A stretch of 64,000 nucleotides of DNA, taken from UBA5216 sp043743335 (lineage in GTDB: Bacteria; Pseudomonadota; Gammaproteobacteria; Burkholderiales; SG8-41). Positions within the stretch are counted from its first letter, which is position 1, and every line of letters starts with the position of its first letter. A program made the position numbers and the translations under genes. Positions 9,701 through 17,528 of this stretch are shown here, one piece after another. The stretch covers positions 12,924-76,923 of the forward strand of contig JAYTWR010000004.1 in assembly GCA_043743335.1 (NCBI GenBank). Direction: 5' to 3'. The notes beneath the pieces are model-generated. The model saw nothing but the letters and a program-made list of their open reading frames with translations. It did not search any database and was not told the origin of the DNA.

Positions 9701-10128
9701 TCCCATCGCGTCTTGCCAATAATGTCCGAGGCATCGCTGCCTAACAACGCGGCGCCGTTAGACGACACTAGGGTGAAGCGGAATTGGTCGTCTTGCTCCC
9801 AATACCAATCCGAGGAAATCCGCCGCAAGGTCTCAAAGCGGTCTTCGATCTGGCTCGCGTGACGCGCTGTTTCCAGCAGTTGCTTTTTTGCCGCCGCCAA
9901 TTCAGCCGCAGTCGTGGACAGGCTTTGCAGGCGCAATTCCTGCTCGCGATCAAATTGCTGATAACTGGCGTCTACTGACTGTAGCAGCGCCTGCAAACCC
10001 TGCGCGAGTGTGGCACCCTGGGGCAGTGTGTCGACGGCAGGTGCCGCCAGCCATACAGACAGCGCCTCATCCGTGGAAAAGCGCAAGGCATCGCGGAGTT
10101 GGCGTAGGAGTTGTGCGTGCATAGGCAA
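6787..10128 (-). CDS. hybrid sensor histidine kinase with five PAS domains and a receiver
   Basis: This 1113-residue protein has a helical N-terminus (to about 105) and then a PAS domain starting near SSDWYWEQDDQF. Four more PAS units follow, each opening with a similar phrase: LLEATPTPLSIKD, LLESAPMAISIKD, LLDASPAPTMIKN and LLDATPMPIVVKN. The dimerisation helix MSHEIRTPMNG has its phospho-acceptor His near residue 743, followed by an ATPase domain (GTGLGLTISRQLAQLMGG). A receiver domain has its Asp in MMDCHMPEMDG near residue 1037. No transmembrane segment is evident, so it is probably a cytoplasmic sensor. No partner regulator is adjacent. The four similar PAS units look like internal duplications. 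Confidence 0.92.
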   Translation of the reverse strand: MPMHAQLLRQLRDALRFSTDEALSVWLAAPAVDTLPQGATLAQGLQALLQSVDASYQQFDREQELRLQSLSTTAAELAAAKKQLLETARHASQIEDRFETLRRISSDWYWEQDDQFRFTLVSSNGAALLGSDASDIIGKTRWEYVGGALDDPHWQAHHATLNAHQPFENFAFPVNTPANGLRHFSANGEPIFDAHGVFTGYRGIARDNTENVLAQRKLSASLRMTEALLEATPTPLSIKDEHQRFTHMNAPYERLLERSRAQLLGQTLRATHGDIADQGAAIERSILANPRIVQYETSRTLPSGHVVQLMVAKGPVLDTEGKVIGLVTTYNDITELKQAQERLSAQLHVTETLLESAPMAISIKDGQQRFTRINAAYEREFGVRRETLVGKKTLEANVFTPDQSGSPIEEALRASPGVRNFARTRVLPDGTTRHYSTTKAALTDATGKITGFMTMHADVTDLKNAGELAAHRLQMTNILLDASPAPTMIKNAQRRIIYINTAYEKLFNVHRDAVLNRQIRPGQEDATVSEIESVDAELLQTPSTRQFESELTGGTGRKVRCMITKSSYRDVAGAVAGIITTYSDITQLRQAERAAEEQLRLTTILLDATPMPIVVKNRDSQITLVNTAYEQMFAIKREHALAMTVTQRRPEIASDIERIERALYEQPGIHQIEREMTVGNGRKAICIVTKSTYSNQAGEVSGIITAITDISDLKRTEQNLIRAREEAEAAMRARSQFLANMSHEIRTPMNGVLGMTSILAGTTLDADQRGYLDAVKLSGEGLLKIINDILDFSKIEAGKVDIENITYDLRSRVSGLVQMFTASAREKNLALTYHIEPDVPPIVRGDPVRVTQALSNLAGNAIKFTRHGAVSLHVSVAAREQGEITLRFDVRDTGIGIPQAAIERIFDPFSQADVGTTRRFGGTGLGLTISRQLAQLMGGTLTVESTAGAGSSFSFTVKGPEAAELEEADAWLAKTQRLLFDDAPTKGVAVLLAEDNTVNQMVATAMLKKLDCIVTLARDGREAVEATQRQHFDLIMMDCHMPEMDGFAATQAIRTLEKEGQARHIIVAQTANAMEGDRESCLAAGMDDYISKPFTSEKLAAIVQRWSIKNKSV

Positions 10129-10165
10129 GTGGCAATCGCTGGGCTGGCGTTAGACTGTGGCAGGG

Positions 10166-10191
10166 CGCACTGCGGTGACGCACTGCGGTGA
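10166..10191. repeat. 13-bp direct repeat, two copies
   Basis: The unit CGCACTGCGGTGA occurs twice in a row in the spacer upstream of the kinase gene. It belongs to a 470-bp gene-free stretch (10129-10598) that also holds a MITE-like element and an AT-rich motif. Confidence 0.8.
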
Positions 10192-10352
10192 ATGTCGATG
10201 GTGTAGTTCTATCATGGCATGGGCGCACGGGTTCTGCTGAAAACGACCGGCACAGAACGACCGGTAGAGCGACCTATTTGTTGCGTTGTAACACAAAGCC
10301 ACCGCCGGCACTGGCACGCCGGTGGAACAATCGGCGAGATCATTAACCGAGG

Positions 10353-10514
10353 GCAACTATTCAGCTAAACCGTATGTCGGTGACGAAGGAACCGCATCAG
10401 CCGTGGTGCTGACATCGAGCTGACATCGAGATATGGCCTTGCGTACGCCCGTCACGCGAACGATGCGGTTCGCTACGCTCACCGGCATCCTACGACGAAG
10501 CTGAACAGTGACAA
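10353..10514 (-). mobile_element. MITE-like element, copy A
   Basis: About 160 bp bounded by inverted ends: GCAACTATTCAGC on the left and GCTGAACAGTGAC on the right. Inside each end is a second inverted block (TCGGTGACGAAGGAACCGCAT against ATGCGGTTCGCTACGCTCACC). Its reverse complement matches copy B at 17940 along nearly its whole length, apart from a small internal duplication of GCTGACATCGA. It has no coding capacity. Confidence 0.8.
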
Positions 10515-10547
10515 CTGGGGATAGGTGGCTTATAAAAAAATCAATAA

Positions 10548-10560
10548 AATCAATTAGTTA
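10548..10560 (+). repeat. dispersed AT-rich motif, copy 3 (exact core)
   Basis: Core AATCAATTAGTTA preceded by seven A residues and TCAATAA. It lies between MITE copy A and the 3' end of the cupin gene. Confidence 0.75.
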
Positions 10561-10598
10561 CAGAAATTCCGCAGATTGCAGAATATCTACCGTCTTGT

Positions 10599-11033
10599 TT
10601 AGTGTGTGCGACCGCCTTCAATCGATTCATAGCCCGCAGCCTCCAGCGACCCGGCACCGCTCCAGCCCCACGCCAACACCACGTCTGTGTCGGAATTATT
10701 CTTGAAGCCATGCCAGTGCCCGCGCGGGGTGAACACGACATCGCCTTTACTGGACGGAATTTCTTCGCCGTTTTCGCCGTACATCACACCGCTGCCTTCG
10801 ATCACGATCCAGAATTCATCGCAATTGAAATGCCGGTGCTGATCGTGTTGCGCGCCGGGCGGCAGCACGGTCCAGCCCACCAGCAGCTTGTCGGAATTGC
10901 AGGTTTTCTGGTTAATCAGGAATTGCACTTGCATGTTGACCCAACCGTCTTTGGCCTTGAGACCGCCGACTTTGGGTACATCGTTCAGGCTGGTTTTGTA
11001 GGGCTTTAGCGTGGTGTATTCATCCGGCTTCAT
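10599..11033 (-). CDS. cupin-domain protein
   Basis: This 144-residue single-domain cupin has both motifs complete. Motif 1 has metal ligands His66, His68 and Glu73 within QHDQHRHFNCDEFW. Motif 2 is GDVVFTPRGHWHGFKNN with His108. Small cupins of this kind are metal-dependent dioxygenases, isomerases or binding proteins; the reaction is not evident. Its ATG overlaps the stop codon of the upstream dehydrogenase (ATGA), so the two are translationally coupled and probably act on one catabolic route. Confidence 0.88.
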   Translation of the reverse strand: MKPDEYTTLKPYKTSLNDVPKVGGLKAKDGWVNMQVQFLINQKTCNSDKLLVGWTVLPPGAQHDQHRHFNCDEFWIVIEGSGVMYGENGEEIPSSKGDVVFTPRGHWHGFKNNSDTDVVLAWGWSGAGSLEAAGYESIEGGRTH

Positions 11034-11911
11034 GCTTGTCCTCCGAGTATGCGATAGGCTTGATGGGCGACCACAAAATCGTGGTGATCTATTTTCAGTC
11101 CGCGGCAGGCGTTCATCATTTCATTGGCCGCTGCCGCGAGCGGCGTCGGCGAGCCCAACTTGCGGCCTTGCTCCAGCACCAGCAGCATGTCTTTCTGTTG
11201 CAGGGTGACGTCGGCCAGCGGCACGGCGGGCATTTTACCGTCAAGTATGAACGGCCCGCGATAGCCCAGCACCGGTGAAGCAGCCACGCTCTTTAAAATA
11301 GCGTCCACCGCGATCTCGCGCGACACGCCACCTTTTTCCGCCAATGCCACTGCTTCGCCAAAGGCGATTACTTCGATCATTAACAGCGCATTCACCGAGA
11401 GCTTCATCTGCACCGCCAGCCCATTGCCCCCGATGTACGTGGATTTGGGGCCGATGGCCAGCAGCACCGGTAACACTTTTTCATACGCCGCTTTGTTGCC
11501 ACCCACCATGGTGGAGGCATTGCCCTGCACCAGCGTCACCGGGCTGCCGGAGATGGGCGCGTCGAGCATGGTCAATCCGGCCTGAGCAAATGTCGCCGCC
11601 ACTTCACGGCTGGGTTCCGGCGCAATGGTGCTCATGTCAAGATAAATGCCGCCCTTTTTCAGGCCACTGATAATGCCATCCGGCCCCAGTGCGACGGATT
11701 TCACGGCGTCAGCGTCAGTGACGATGGAGAACACGATTTCCGATTGCGCCGCGACGTCGCGCGGCGTGTCGCCCCAGCGCATGCCGGCTTTGATAAGCGC
11801 TTGCGCTTTGTCGCGCGAGCGGTTCCAGCCGGTCACCGTGTGTCCAGCCGCCATGAGCCGCGCTACGATAATGGCACCCATGGCACCGAGGCCGACGAAT
11901 CCGAGTTGCAT
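11030..11911 (-). CDS. NAD(P)-dependent beta-hydroxyacid dehydrogenase (GlxR/3-hydroxyisobutyrate dehydrogenase family)
   Basis: This 293-residue protein starts MQLGFVGLGAMG, the Rossmann signature of the family. The segment DAPISGSPVTLVQG and the catalytic lysine segment MKLSVNALLM (about residue 170) are typical. Family members oxidise 3-hydroxyisobutyrate, tartronate semialdehyde equivalents or similar hydroxyacids in the cytosol. It is the first gene of a two-gene operon with the cupin. The exact substrate is unknown. Confidence 0.9.
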   Translation of the reverse strand: MQLGFVGLGAMGAIIVARLMAAGHTVTGWNRSRDKAQALIKAGMRWGDTPRDVAAQSEIVFSIVTDADAVKSVALGPDGIISGLKKGGIYLDMSTIAPEPSREVAATFAQAGLTMLDAPISGSPVTLVQGNASTMVGGNKAAYEKVLPVLLAIGPKSTYIGGNGLAVQMKLSVNALLMIEVIAFGEAVALAEKGGVSREIAVDAILKSVAASPVLGYRGPFILDGKMPAVPLADVTLQQKDMLLVLEQGRKLGSPTPLAAAANEMMNACRGLKIDHHDFVVAHQAYRILGGQA

Positions 11912-11930
11912 GGTGTATCCCTGTAAAAAA

Positions 11931-12899
11931 TCAGTAGCCGAAGGTTACTGTGACCGGCAGGTGATCTGAACCGAGATCGGGGCCGATTTCGCGTTTCACC
12001 AGCGGCAGTGACGGATGGGCAAAGCTGTGGTCGATGGCCAGCCCCAGATTGGCGTTGTCGAAGGTCACCGGCCAAGTGTGCGCAAAGCGGCGCGGCGTGC
12101 GGGCATCGCGCAGGCCGCTGTCGGCCACGAATTTGTCGAAATGGGGCGACCATGGCGTCAGGTTAAAGTCACCCACGACGACCGGTGTTGCCTGCGGTTG
12201 CCGAGCCACCCTTTGCGCGATGTAATCCAGTTTGGTGTTGCGATCCCGCGCCATGTTCCCGGAGACCGGCGGCGGCGCGTGCAGCGCGTAGAGCGCCAGC
12301 GGTTCGCTGCGGTTCGGCAGCTTGATGAGCGCTTCAATGTGTGGATACAGCCGTAGCGGTTTGAACGACGCTTCTCCGCCCGCCAGCGGAAACCGGCTGG
12401 CCAGCGCTATGCCGAACGGGGAATCTTCTAAGTATTTGATTTGATGGGGAAAAATATCTTTTATCTCGTCGAGTATGGGGTCGAATTGCGTCGAGGCTTC
12501 GAGTAGCACCACCACGTCGATGAGCTTGGCGCGGCGGCGTAAATACGAACTGACGCGGCCCGGCTGTTCGTGGTGCAAGCCCACGTTAAAATGAAACACC
12601 GTGATGGGGTGTGACACGGCAGCGGCGGGTGGCTGTTCCTGCAGCCACATCTGCGCGACGGGATACCCGTTCCATAACGCCAGCGCACTGGCCAACGCGG
12701 CCCAGCGCCATACGCGCAACGCCGCCAAGCCCAACACACACAGCAGCGCGAAGACGGTGTAATGCGGCCTGAAGTGGCTGAACAGTTCAGCGAACCAATG
12801 CAGCGAAGCCAGCGCCGCGCAGCCGGTGACGAGCGCCACCAGCAGGGTCAACGCGATGAAGCGCTTGGCGATACGTTGTTTGTATTCTCTTGGGGCCAC
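11931..12899 (-). CDS. membrane-anchored endonuclease/exonuclease/phosphatase-family protein
   Basis: The open frame extends to 13634, but that part lies wholly antisense to pcp and reads as nonsense. I therefore place the start at the GTG at 12899 (VAPREYKQRIAKRF), giving 322 residues. Two or three hydrophobic helices occupy about residues 14-100. The EEP domain follows, with HFNVGLHH, LLEAS, VVVGDFNLTPWSP (metal and catalytic residues) and GSDHLPV at the end. This resembles the YafD-like family of inner-membrane proteins with a metal-dependent phosphodiesterase fold. No clear ribosome site was found, so the start is uncertain. It is divergent from pcp. Confidence 0.8.
   Translation of the reverse strand: MAPREYKQRIAKRFIALTLLVALVTGCAALASLHWFAELFSHFRPHYTVFALLCVLGLAALRVWRWAALASALALWNGYPVAQMWLQEQPPAAAVSHPITVFHFNVGLHHEQPGRVSSYLRRRAKLIDVVVLLEASTQFDPILDEIKDIFPHQIKYLEDSPFGIALASRFPLAGGEASFKPLRLYPHIEALIKLPNRSEPLALYALHAPPPVSGNMARDRNTKLDYIAQRVARQPQATPVVVGDFNLTPWSPHFDKFVADSGLRDARTPRRFAHTWPVTFDNANLGLAIDHSFAHPSLPLVKREIGPDLGSDHLPVTVTFGY
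12429..12441 (-). repeat. dispersed AT-rich motif, intragenic copy in the EEP gene (exact core)
   Basis: The coding strand reads AATCAAATACTTA, an exact WATCAANNNNTTR, encoding part of HQIKYLEDS. The surrounding gene is much richer in GC. Confidence 0.5.
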
Positions 12900-13008
12900 G
12901 GCTGCGCATTTTATCGGTAAACACCGTGCAGTGGCCGGCGAGCGGTGGTTTAAAATGTTGGTGAAACAAACCGTTACGGATGCTGATCCGTGAAAGTGTA
13001 GGTGACAC

Positions 13009-13602
13009 ATGAAAGCGCTGGTCACGGGTTTTGATCCGTTTGGCGGCGACCCGAGTAATCCGTCGTACGAGGCCGTGCGGCGCTTGCCCGCGTGGTTGGG
13101 CCGCTTGCAGGTGGTGACGGCGGAACTGCCGACGTCATTTGCGCGTGCGCCGCGCCGCTTGCGGACGTTGATCGCGCGTGAGCAGCCGCAGATCGTGTTG
13201 TGTGTGGGATTGGCGGCGGATCGCGCGGCAATCAGCATTGAGCGCCTGGCAGTGAATCTCAGCGACGCGCGCATCGCGGACAACGACGGCGCGCAGCCGT
13301 GCAACAAAGCGGTGACGGCGCGCGCACCGGCGGCGTACTTTGCGACTCTGCCGGTGGTGAAAATTGCCGCGTCACTGAACCGTGCCGGATTGCCGGCTAC
13401 GCTGTCGATGAGCGCAGGCACGTTTGTGTGTAACCACGTGTTTTTCGGGCTGATGCACGCCGTGGCGCATTCGGCCCATGTGCGGCGGGCAGGGTTTGTG
13501 CACGTACCGGCATTGCCGCAAGTCGGTGCCGATGCCGCCTTGGCGGATTTGGTGCGCGCGCTCGAAATCGTGCTGCGCACGACCCATGTCGTGGGCCGTT
13601 GA
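13009..13602 (+). CDS. pcp: pyroglutamyl-peptidase I
   Basis: This 197-residue cysteine peptidase removes N-terminal pyroglutamate from peptides. The catalytic triad is visible: Glu78 in DRAAISIERLAVN, Cys141 in SAGTFVCNHVF and His165 in GFVHVPALP. The N-terminus MKALVTGFDPFGG is diagnostic. It is slightly shorter than the usual 210-215 residues. It is a cytoplasmic enzyme, divergent from the EEP-family gene. Confidence 0.93.
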   Translation: MKALVTGFDPFGGDPSNPSYEAVRRLPAWLGRLQVVTAELPTSFARAPRRLRTLIAREQPQIVLCVGLAADRAAISIERLAVNLSDARIADNDGAQPCNKAVTARAPAAYFATLPVVKIAASLNRAGLPATLSMSAGTFVCNHVFFGLMHAVAHSAHVRRAGFVHVPALPQVGADAALADLVRALEIVLRTTHVVGR

Positions 13603-13642
13603 TTGCAGACCGTTGATCTATGATACGTTTGCAAACTGTAGA

Positions 13643-13669
13643 CTAATCTAATCTAATCTAATCTAATCT
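13643..13669. repeat. pentanucleotide tandem repeat CTAAT x5
   Basis: Five uninterrupted CTAAT units plus CT lie 14 bp before the start of the AcnX large subunit, where promoter or leader spacing would be affected by slippage. Confidence 0.9.
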
Positions 13670-13682
13670 TTTCGCTAGGCTT

Positions 13683-14915
13683 ATGAAACTCAACGAAGAA
13701 GAACAAGACATTCTGGCTGGCAAGCAAGGCCCTGTGCCTAGGCTCGCGCTAGAACATCAAATCAAAGTGGGGACTTTTTTCGATGCGGCAGATTTTGTGC
13801 CCGTCGCCCAAGCGCATATCATGGCGGATACCGAAAGTCTGGGCGAGGCGGGTGTGCGTTGGCTGGAAACGCTCGCGGCAGAAAAATCCGGCCGGCGGCG
13901 CGTGCGCATCCCCACGATCACCGATCCGCGCGGCACCGATTTCGCCAACGCCGCGTTTCTGGGCCATACGCGCGCGATGCTGACACTCGAAGAGCGCACC
14001 ATCGCGGCGTTCGTGAAGCTGGGCGTGCTGATGACCAACACCTGCATCAATTATCAGACCGTGCAGCCCGCCACGCGCAACGAGCACGTGGCCTACGGCG
14101 ACACCGGCGTGGTGATTTACGCCAACTCGGTGTGCGGGGCGCGCTCAAACTTCGAAGGCGGGCCGTCGGCGTTGTCGGCGGGCATTACCGGCCGTACCCC
14201 GCGCTACGGTTTTCATTTGCCGCAGTGCCGACAAGCGACGCTGCATGTGCGTGTCGATTTCACGCCAGCGTCGCTCAACGAATGGGGCGCGCTCGGCGGG
14301 GTGATCGGGCGCATCGCGGGGAATTACTGGGCAGTGCCGGTGATCGAGGGCATCGAAGGCGCGCCGGGTTCGGATGCGCTCAAGCATTTTGGCGCCGCGA
14401 TGGCGAGCTTTGGTTCTATCGCGCTCTATCACTTGGTGGGTCTCACGCCGGAAGCGTCGCGCCTGAGCGATGTGGCACCGGGCGATTTGCCGTCGCATCG
14501 CGTCACGCGCGCGGACATTGGCGCGCTCGAACAATCTTATCGTGTAACAGATGCGGTGGATGTGGTGGTGTTTTCGGCACCGCAATTGAGTCTGCTGGAA
14601 CTGCGCGATCTGGCGGCGCTTTGCGAAGATCAGCACTTTAAGGTGCCGTTGCTCGCAGTCACCAGCCCGCAGGTCAAACCGGACTGCGATCGCATGGGCT
14701 ACACGGCCACCATCGAAAACGCGGGCGGCAACGTGCTGTCGGGCATGTGTTTTTATCAGTCGTACGCGCGTGAGATGGCCGATGCCAAGGGCTGGAAGCG
14801 GCTGGCCACCAACAGCGCCAAGCTGGTCAATATACTGGGCGGTTATGGCTATCAGCCGATGCTGGGCTCGATGCAATCGTGTGTGACGGCGGCGGTGACC
14901 GGGAGACTCACATGA
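13683..14915 (+). CDS. aconitase X catalytic (large) subunit
   Basis: This 410-residue protein of the AcnX (former DUF521) family starts MKLNEEEQDILAGKQG. It contains the conserved segments MTNTCINYQTVQP, VVIYANSVCGARSN and the C-terminal SGMCFYQSYAREMA, whose cysteines are candidates for iron-sulfur binding. Split bacterial AcnX enzymes characterised so far dehydrate cis-3-hydroxy-L-proline; archaeal relatives act on mevalonate 5-phosphate. The stop codon overlaps the start of the small subunit (ATGA), as expected for a heterodimer. Confidence 0.92.
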   Translation: MKLNEEEQDILAGKQGPVPRLALEHQIKVGTFFDAADFVPVAQAHIMADTESLGEAGVRWLETLAAEKSGRRRVRIPTITDPRGTDFANAAFLGHTRAMLTLEERTIAAFVKLGVLMTNTCINYQTVQPATRNEHVAYGDTGVVIYANSVCGARSNFEGGPSALSAGITGRTPRYGFHLPQCRQATLHVRVDFTPASLNEWGALGGVIGRIAGNYWAVPVIEGIEGAPGSDALKHFGAAMASFGSIALYHLVGLTPEASRLSDVAPGDLPSHRVTRADIGALEQSYRVTDAVDVVVFSAPQLSLLELRDLAALCEDQHFKVPLLAVTSPQVKPDCDRMGYTATIENAGGNVLSGMCFYQSYAREMADAKGWKRLATNSAKLVNILGGYGYQPMLGSMQSCVTAAVTGRLT

Positions 14916-15325
14916 GCGTCGGCAAGGTATTTCGCGCGCACCACGCCATGGGGCGCACGGTGCGCGGTACGGCGCTGGTGGCCGCGGACGGATTTTCTGC
15001 GCGCTATGATCTCGACCGGATTGCGGGCGTATTCGCGCGCGCGGCGCACAAACTGGTGGGGCAATCGTATTCCGGGAAAATTCTGATTCTCGACACCGCC
15101 AAAGGTGGCGTGGCGACAGCTTGGATGCTGCACGAAATGCAGGCGCGCGGCGTGGTGCCGTTGGCGATTGTGCTGAACTCGGTGAATCCGATTATCGCGC
15201 AGGGCGCTGCGCTGGGCGATGTGCCTCTGCTGGCAGGCTTTGACGAAGACATCACCACGGCTATCGCACACGGCGCGACCGTGGAGGTTAATCCTGAACA
15301 AAAAACCGTGACGGTGATGGGCTGA
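14912..15325 (+). CDS. aconitase X swivel (small) subunit
   Basis: This 137-residue protein (former DUF126) starts MSVGKVFRAHHAMGRTVRG. The swivel-domain features include DTAKGGVATAWMLHEMQ and LAIVLNSVNPIIAQGA. The ATG at 14912 is chosen because it overlaps the large-subunit stop by four bases and begins the conserved domain. Together the two chains form the AcnX dehydratase. Confidence 0.92.
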   Translation: MSVGKVFRAHHAMGRTVRGTALVAADGFSARYDLDRIAGVFARAAHKLVGQSYSGKILILDTAKGGVATAWMLHEMQARGVVPLAIVLNSVNPIIAQGAALGDVPLLAGFDEDITTAIAHGATVEVNPEQKTVTVMG

Positions 15326-15363
15326 CAGCGGATAGGCGTCGCCGTTCGCGTGGGTAACGCGCG

Positions 15364-15480
15364 TTAGTGTTCGAGGCCTTGCGCGATCAGCCATTCGCGC
15401 ACGATGCTTGCGATCTCGTCACTGTTTTTGTCCATCATCACCCTGTGGCTGTTGCCGGGAATGCGGATATACTGTTTGGG
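15364..15480 (-). pseudogene. C-terminal remnant of an alpha/beta hydrolase
   Basis: Between AcnX and the phosphatase, the minus strand encodes YIRIPGNSHRVMMDKNSDEI followed by ASIVREWLIAQGLEH and a TAA stop. This has the form of the catalytic-His end of a serine hydrolase (the HRVMMDK..EI..IVREWL pattern). The frame closes with TGA just upstream, so only about 37 codons remain. Confidence 0.5.
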
Positions 15481-15482
15481 TC

Positions 15483-16181
15483 ATGTTTTGGGTATCCAAG
15501 CGAATCGCAGGGTTGGGCATGGCGCGCAGCGCGTGGCTGCTGATGGCGTTGGTGTGTCCCACCGTTTTGCTGGCGCAAAGCCCGCCCATGCCGGGCTTGC
15601 CCGAGGCGCACAATGCGTTGCGCGGCGATGTGCTGATGCACGCGTTGCGAGGCGGCGGTTATACCTTGTATTTCCGTCACGCCGTGCGCGACACACGCAT
15701 CACGGACAGCGCATCGCTGACCATCGCTGACTGCAGCACGCAGGCACCGTTGGCGGATGTGGGGCGCGGCCAATCGCGCGCGATCGGTCTGGCGATTGCG
15801 CGGCTGGGTATCCCGGTGGGCGAAGTGCTCGCGAGCCCTTATTGCCGGACGATGGATACCGCGCGTCTGTTGGCGAGTGGCATGCTCAGGCCCGGCAGTG
15901 TCGAGGTGATTCAAAGTGCCGACGCTATGCAGCCGCCGCAGTTGGCGCAACGGCTTGCCGCGCCAGTAGCGTGGTTTGGTGTGCGCGTGATCGTGGGTGA
16001 CGGCGAGGCGTTCAGCGCGGTGGCGGGAAGCCCGGCGCTCGAAGCTGGCGAGGCCGTCGTACTGCGCCCTGGCGACGCGGGTGCTTGGGTAGTTGTGGCT
16101 CGCCTGCGCGCGGCAGACTGGGATGGTTTGGCAGCAGCGGCTACGGCGGACGCCGTTGGGCCGGGCTTGCTTAAGCCATAG
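15483..16181 (+). CDS. secreted histidine phosphatase-family protein
   Basis: The protein has 232 residues from the ATG at 15483; an internal ATG at 15519 (MARSAWLLMALV) would give a cleaner signal peptide ending at LLAQS. The mature part has the phosphohistidine signature YTLYFRHAVRD and the second-arginine segment SPYCRTMDTARLL. Such proteins are periplasmic phosphatases of unknown substrate. The upstream extension of the frame overlaps a hydrolase remnant on the other strand and is unlikely to be translated. Confidence 0.78.
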   Translation: MFWVSKRIAGLGMARSAWLLMALVCPTVLLAQSPPMPGLPEAHNALRGDVLMHALRGGGYTLYFRHAVRDTRITDSASLTIADCSTQAPLADVGRGQSRAIGLAIARLGIPVGEVLASPYCRTMDTARLLASGMLRPGSVEVIQSADAMQPPQLAQRLAAPVAWFGVRVIVGDGEAFSAVAGSPALEAGEAVVLRPGDAGAWVVVARLRAADWDGLAAAATADAVGPGLLKP

Positions 16182-16250
16182 GCTAAATCAATGGGTGACG
16201 CATTTTCGGCTGGGCGGCACGGGTGGCGATCCTGCCACCGCCCAAGCGTG

Positions 16251-17282
16251 TTACCGAAACCCCGCCCGATCAAACACTTTTTGCGCGGCGGGCTGGTTTT
16301 TGCCCAAGACGCCGACGTTTAAGGTGTCTGCTTTAAAGGTGCCCATGGCCTCTAGCGTGCGGTTATTGAGCGGGGCGTTAGTGACGGCGGGCCATTCGTT
16401 GTTGCCGCTGGCGAAGTAGCTTTGTGCGGCGTCGCTGGCGAGATACTCAAGGTAACGAATGGCAGCGTCTTTATGCGGCGCGTTTTTAAGCACACCCGCA
16501 CCGGAGATGTTTAAGTGCGTGCCGGTGCTTTTTTGGTTGGGCCACACCAGACCGACGTTTTGCATCAGGGCGCGATCAGCGGGTTTGTCTGATGCCAACA
16601 AGCGTGCGTAGTAGTAGGTGTTGGCCAGCGCCACCGCGCATTCGCCGGAACCCACACCCGTGATCTGATCGGTGTCACCGCCCTTGGGCGCACGGGCGAA
16701 ATTGGCTACCACGCCGCGCGCCCATTCCTCGGCGCGCGCCTCGCCCCAATGCTCGATCAAGGCGCTCATCAGCGACAGGTTGTAAATGTGGCCGCCGGAA
16801 CGCACGCAAACCTTGCCCTTCAATTTGGGGTTGGCGAGGTCTTCGTAGTTTTGCACGTCGGCGGCGTTGACCAGCGTTTTGTTGTAAATGATGACGCGCG
16901 CGCGAGTGGAAAAGCCGAACCACTGGTTGCCGGCGGCGTGCAGATGAGCTGGCACGCGGGTGTCGAGCACTTTGGACGTGATGGGCTGAAACAGCCCCAA
17001 CTGCTCGGCGCGCCACAGGCGGCCGGCGTCCACCGTTACCAGCACGTCGGCGGGGCTGGCAGCACCCTCGTTGCGTATGCGTTCGATGAGCGGGTCTTCG
17101 CCCGCTTCGATGCGATTTAACTTGATGCCGGTTTGTTTGGTAAAGCCGCTGTAGAGAGACTCATCCGTCTGGTAGTGGCGCGACGAATACAGGTTCAAAA
17201 TGTTGGTTTGTGCGTACGCGTTCGCGCCCAGCCCGAGGCTGGCGGCCATCAGGTATCGAGAGAAAAAGGTGTTTAATTTCAT
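16251..17282 (-). CDS. ferric-iron ABC transporter periplasmic binding protein (FutA/FbpA-like)
   Basis: The 343-residue protein from MKLNTFFSRYL (an upstream ATG at 17294 adds four residues) has a signal peptide ending at ANAYAQ. The mature protein begins TNILNLYSSRHYQTDE, typical of Fe(III)-binding proteins. Iron-coordinating tyrosines are expected in the NTYYYARLL segment. It would deliver ferric iron to an inner-membrane permease, but no permease or ATPase gene lies nearby. A Fur-like site about 100 bp upstream supports iron-repressed expression. Confidence 0.9.
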   Translation of the reverse strand: MKLNTFFSRYLMAASLGLGANAYAQTNILNLYSSRHYQTDESLYSGFTKQTGIKLNRIEAGEDPLIERIRNEGAASPADVLVTVDAGRLWRAEQLGLFQPITSKVLDTRVPAHLHAAGNQWFGFSTRARVIIYNKTLVNAADVQNYEDLANPKLKGKVCVRSGGHIYNLSLMSALIEHWGEARAEEWARGVVANFARAPKGGDTDQITGVGSGECAVALANTYYYARLLASDKPADRALMQNVGLVWPNQKSTGTHLNISGAGVLKNAPHKDAAIRYLEYLASDAAQSYFASGNNEWPAVTNAPLNNRTLEAMGTFKADTLNVGVLGKNQPAAQKVFDRAGFR

Positions 17283-17383
17283 AGGGTTACTCAATTATCA
17301 GGGTGAAGTTAAGTCGTGAAGTTAAGTCGTGAATGACCGGTTTAAGCGGGTAACGGACGGGACGAAAGTCTCGCTTAATGAAT

Positions 17384-17408
17384 TTATAGTAACAAGAATC
17401 ATTCTCAT
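17384..17408 (-). promoter_or_regulatory. Fur-box-like operator upstream of the iron-binding protein
   Basis: On the minus strand TGAGAATGATTCTTG matches 11 of 14 defined positions of the Fur pattern TGATAATNATTATCA. It lies about 105-125 bp upstream of the iron-binding protein start. Confidence 0.65.
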
Positions 17409-17528
17409 TCGCAAGTAAATAATTGACCCAGCGATGCAGTACCACCACACGACACCACGCCACGTGAATTTTTGCGCGAGCTGCTGGGTGAGTTGTCGTG
17501 GCGAAGCGCTCAGGGTAGGCTCCCCGCC

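Noticed and set aside
10150..10356. 68-codon minus-strand frame upstream of the kinase gene
   Set aside because: Composition is unlike the coding genes here, it has no ribosome site, and it overlaps a direct repeat and the edge of a MITE.
12900..13634. N-terminal extension of the EEP-family frame
   Set aside because: It runs antisense through the whole of pcp, which has a complete catalytic triad; the extension has no domain or signal sequence.
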